Shown here: positions 63,155 through 64,000 of the stretch, in pieces
Position numbering within the stretch: position 1 is the first letter of the stretch
How the letters are laid out: each line of letters starts with the position of its first letter
NCBI GenBank assembly: GCA_958496175.1
Contig: OY292278.1
Location: forward strand, 20,150,001-20,214,000
From: Sisyra terminalis
Taxonomy: Eukaryota; Arthropoda; Insecta; Neuroptera; Sisyridae
Direction of reading: 5' to 3'
DNA length: 64,000 nucleotides
Position numbers and translations under genes: made by a program
Notes under the pieces: generated by a model
The model's database searches: none
What the model was told of the DNA's origin: nothing
The model's input: only the letters and a program-made list of their open reading frames with translations

Positions 63155-64000
63155 ATTTTGATTATCTTGTATTAACGTTTGGTACTCAAACGTGACATCA
63201 CAAGCGGCGCCATAAGACTTCCAAACGTTTTTGCGTGTATCTTAAATTGAATAACTAAAATGCCATGTTTTTCAACTAGACCTATAATCTCTTCCGAAAA
63301 ATATTTTTTTCAGAAATAACTCATATTTCCGAATATTATCCGGTATGCCTATTGTATGAGGGATAATCATTATTTCACCCAACTACCCACTTGAGTCTAA
63401 CACAATTTGCTCGGTCTAAACAAAACTTATGGGCATAGTGGCTAGATTTATGGGAGCTGGTAAAAGCACTTCCAGAAAAAATGGCAAGACTTTTTTAAAG
63501 TTTCATTTTTTCAAAGGAACCAAATAAATGGGCAAAAACTTATTAAAAATCGACAAATGCGAAAAAATTGATAAGTCGAATTAAGGGTAAAAATGGACTT
63601 AAAAGCTAATAGTTTGGTCTGGTACGGGGAAAGCTTTAAATCATAAAACAAGTAACACAACTGCATTGTAAATATTGAAAAATTTAGAATTTTTGTACAT
63701 TAAAACAATTATATTTCTGTTTAACAAAAAACGAATGTTTTTATAAGAAATTATTCATAGTCGATTAAACTTGGCGAAAGGAATTAAAGGAATTACTATA
63801 CTCTAATCTCTCATTACATTGTTTAGTAGGTATATAACATGATCATTGATTATATTTGAAATTTTGCTTTTATCTTTCTAATTAGCATTTTGCTGTTAAT
63901 CTATCGTTTATAATTTGAAAAGTATATGCAATAATATCAAAATTTAAAATCATCGTAATATGCATCCACAAGTAGTCCTGAAAGCTCGCATCGTGTATTA
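63155..64000. other. Intron, nothing recognised
   Basis: AT-rich sequence without a recognisable element or gene up to the window edge. Confidence 0.4.

Larger units (their letters stand above)
3791..64000 (-). other. Long CadN intron upstream of the exon (partial, more than 60 kb)
   Basis: All of this lies 5' of the CadN exon in gene sense. No further open stretch carries cadherin motifs (DxNDN, DxD, PEN), so it is most simply one very large intron. Very large introns are known in the 5' half of insect CadN genes. The intron holds the mobile elements listed separately. Short exons (under about 150 nt), or a nested gene without recognisable motifs, cannot be excluded by eye. Confidence 0.7.

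Noticed and set aside
1..64000. CRISPR array, operon or prokaryotic defence system
   Set aside because: Exon-intron structure, SINEs, LINE relics and AT-rich introns show animal nuclear DNA. No regularly spaced short repeats or prokaryotic genes are present.

Overview
This is AT-rich, intron-dominated animal DNA, almost certainly from an insect. The only recognisable protein-coding sequence is one minus-strand exon (3327..3765, 439 nt). It has clean splice sites and encodes part of the extracellular cadherin-repeat array of a CadN (N-cadherin) orthologue, close to the Drosophila protein. Everything else reads as intron: about 3.3 kb downstream of the exon in gene sense (1..3326) and more than 60 kb upstream of it (3766..64000). 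The insect order cannot be fixed from the sequence.

The upstream intron is a record of mobile elements. (1) A tRNA-derived SINE family has about six copies of 140-170 bp with A- and B-box promoter relics (345, 4461-4772, 24576, 26900, 27713, 49958). One copy is inserted inside another, and one sits inside a fold-back element with a 12-bp target duplication. (2) Several unrelated families of palindromic (fold-back) elements occur: C at 2830, 33934 and 59916; D at 59639-60488; E at 39525-39930; B at 24355-24953 and 44651-45886 plus a solo arm at 39110; and F at 20000-20488. (3) Small non-autonomous DNA transposons: a TTAA-flanked element with perfect GGGGGG-start inverted repeats (55978-56691), hAT-like elements (6575, 51775, 62935), and an unclassified one (46468). 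(4) Two decayed LINE C-termini: one with a CX2CX8HX4C knuckle (15434-15788) and an RTE-like tail (54398-54601). (5) A roughly 198-bp tandem repeat in three units (14000-14595) with a dispersed relative near 38500, and an unclassified three-copy repeat of about 85 bp (30495, 44495, 52060).

The most interesting signal is in fold-back families C, D and E. Their arms are unrelated overall, yet they share a short module: a CUGANGA-like strand, a 5-bp hairpin, GAAAC, then GUA or GUU, closed by a short outer helix. The helices differ in sequence between families but still pair, and family D appears to replace the C3-G8 core pair of a hammerhead ribozyme with U3-A8. This looks like a hammerhead-like RNA module carried by non-autonomous palindromic retroelements, possibly related to Penelope-like elements or retrozymes. 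The three family C copies each have 11-13-bp target duplications and one constant and one truncated end, which fits target-primed retrotransposition.

Between the repeats are less AT-rich, non-repetitive islands (for example 40190-40660, 48060-48410, 55150-55620, 61300-61870). They may be CadN cis-regulatory sequence, but nothing in the window proves this.
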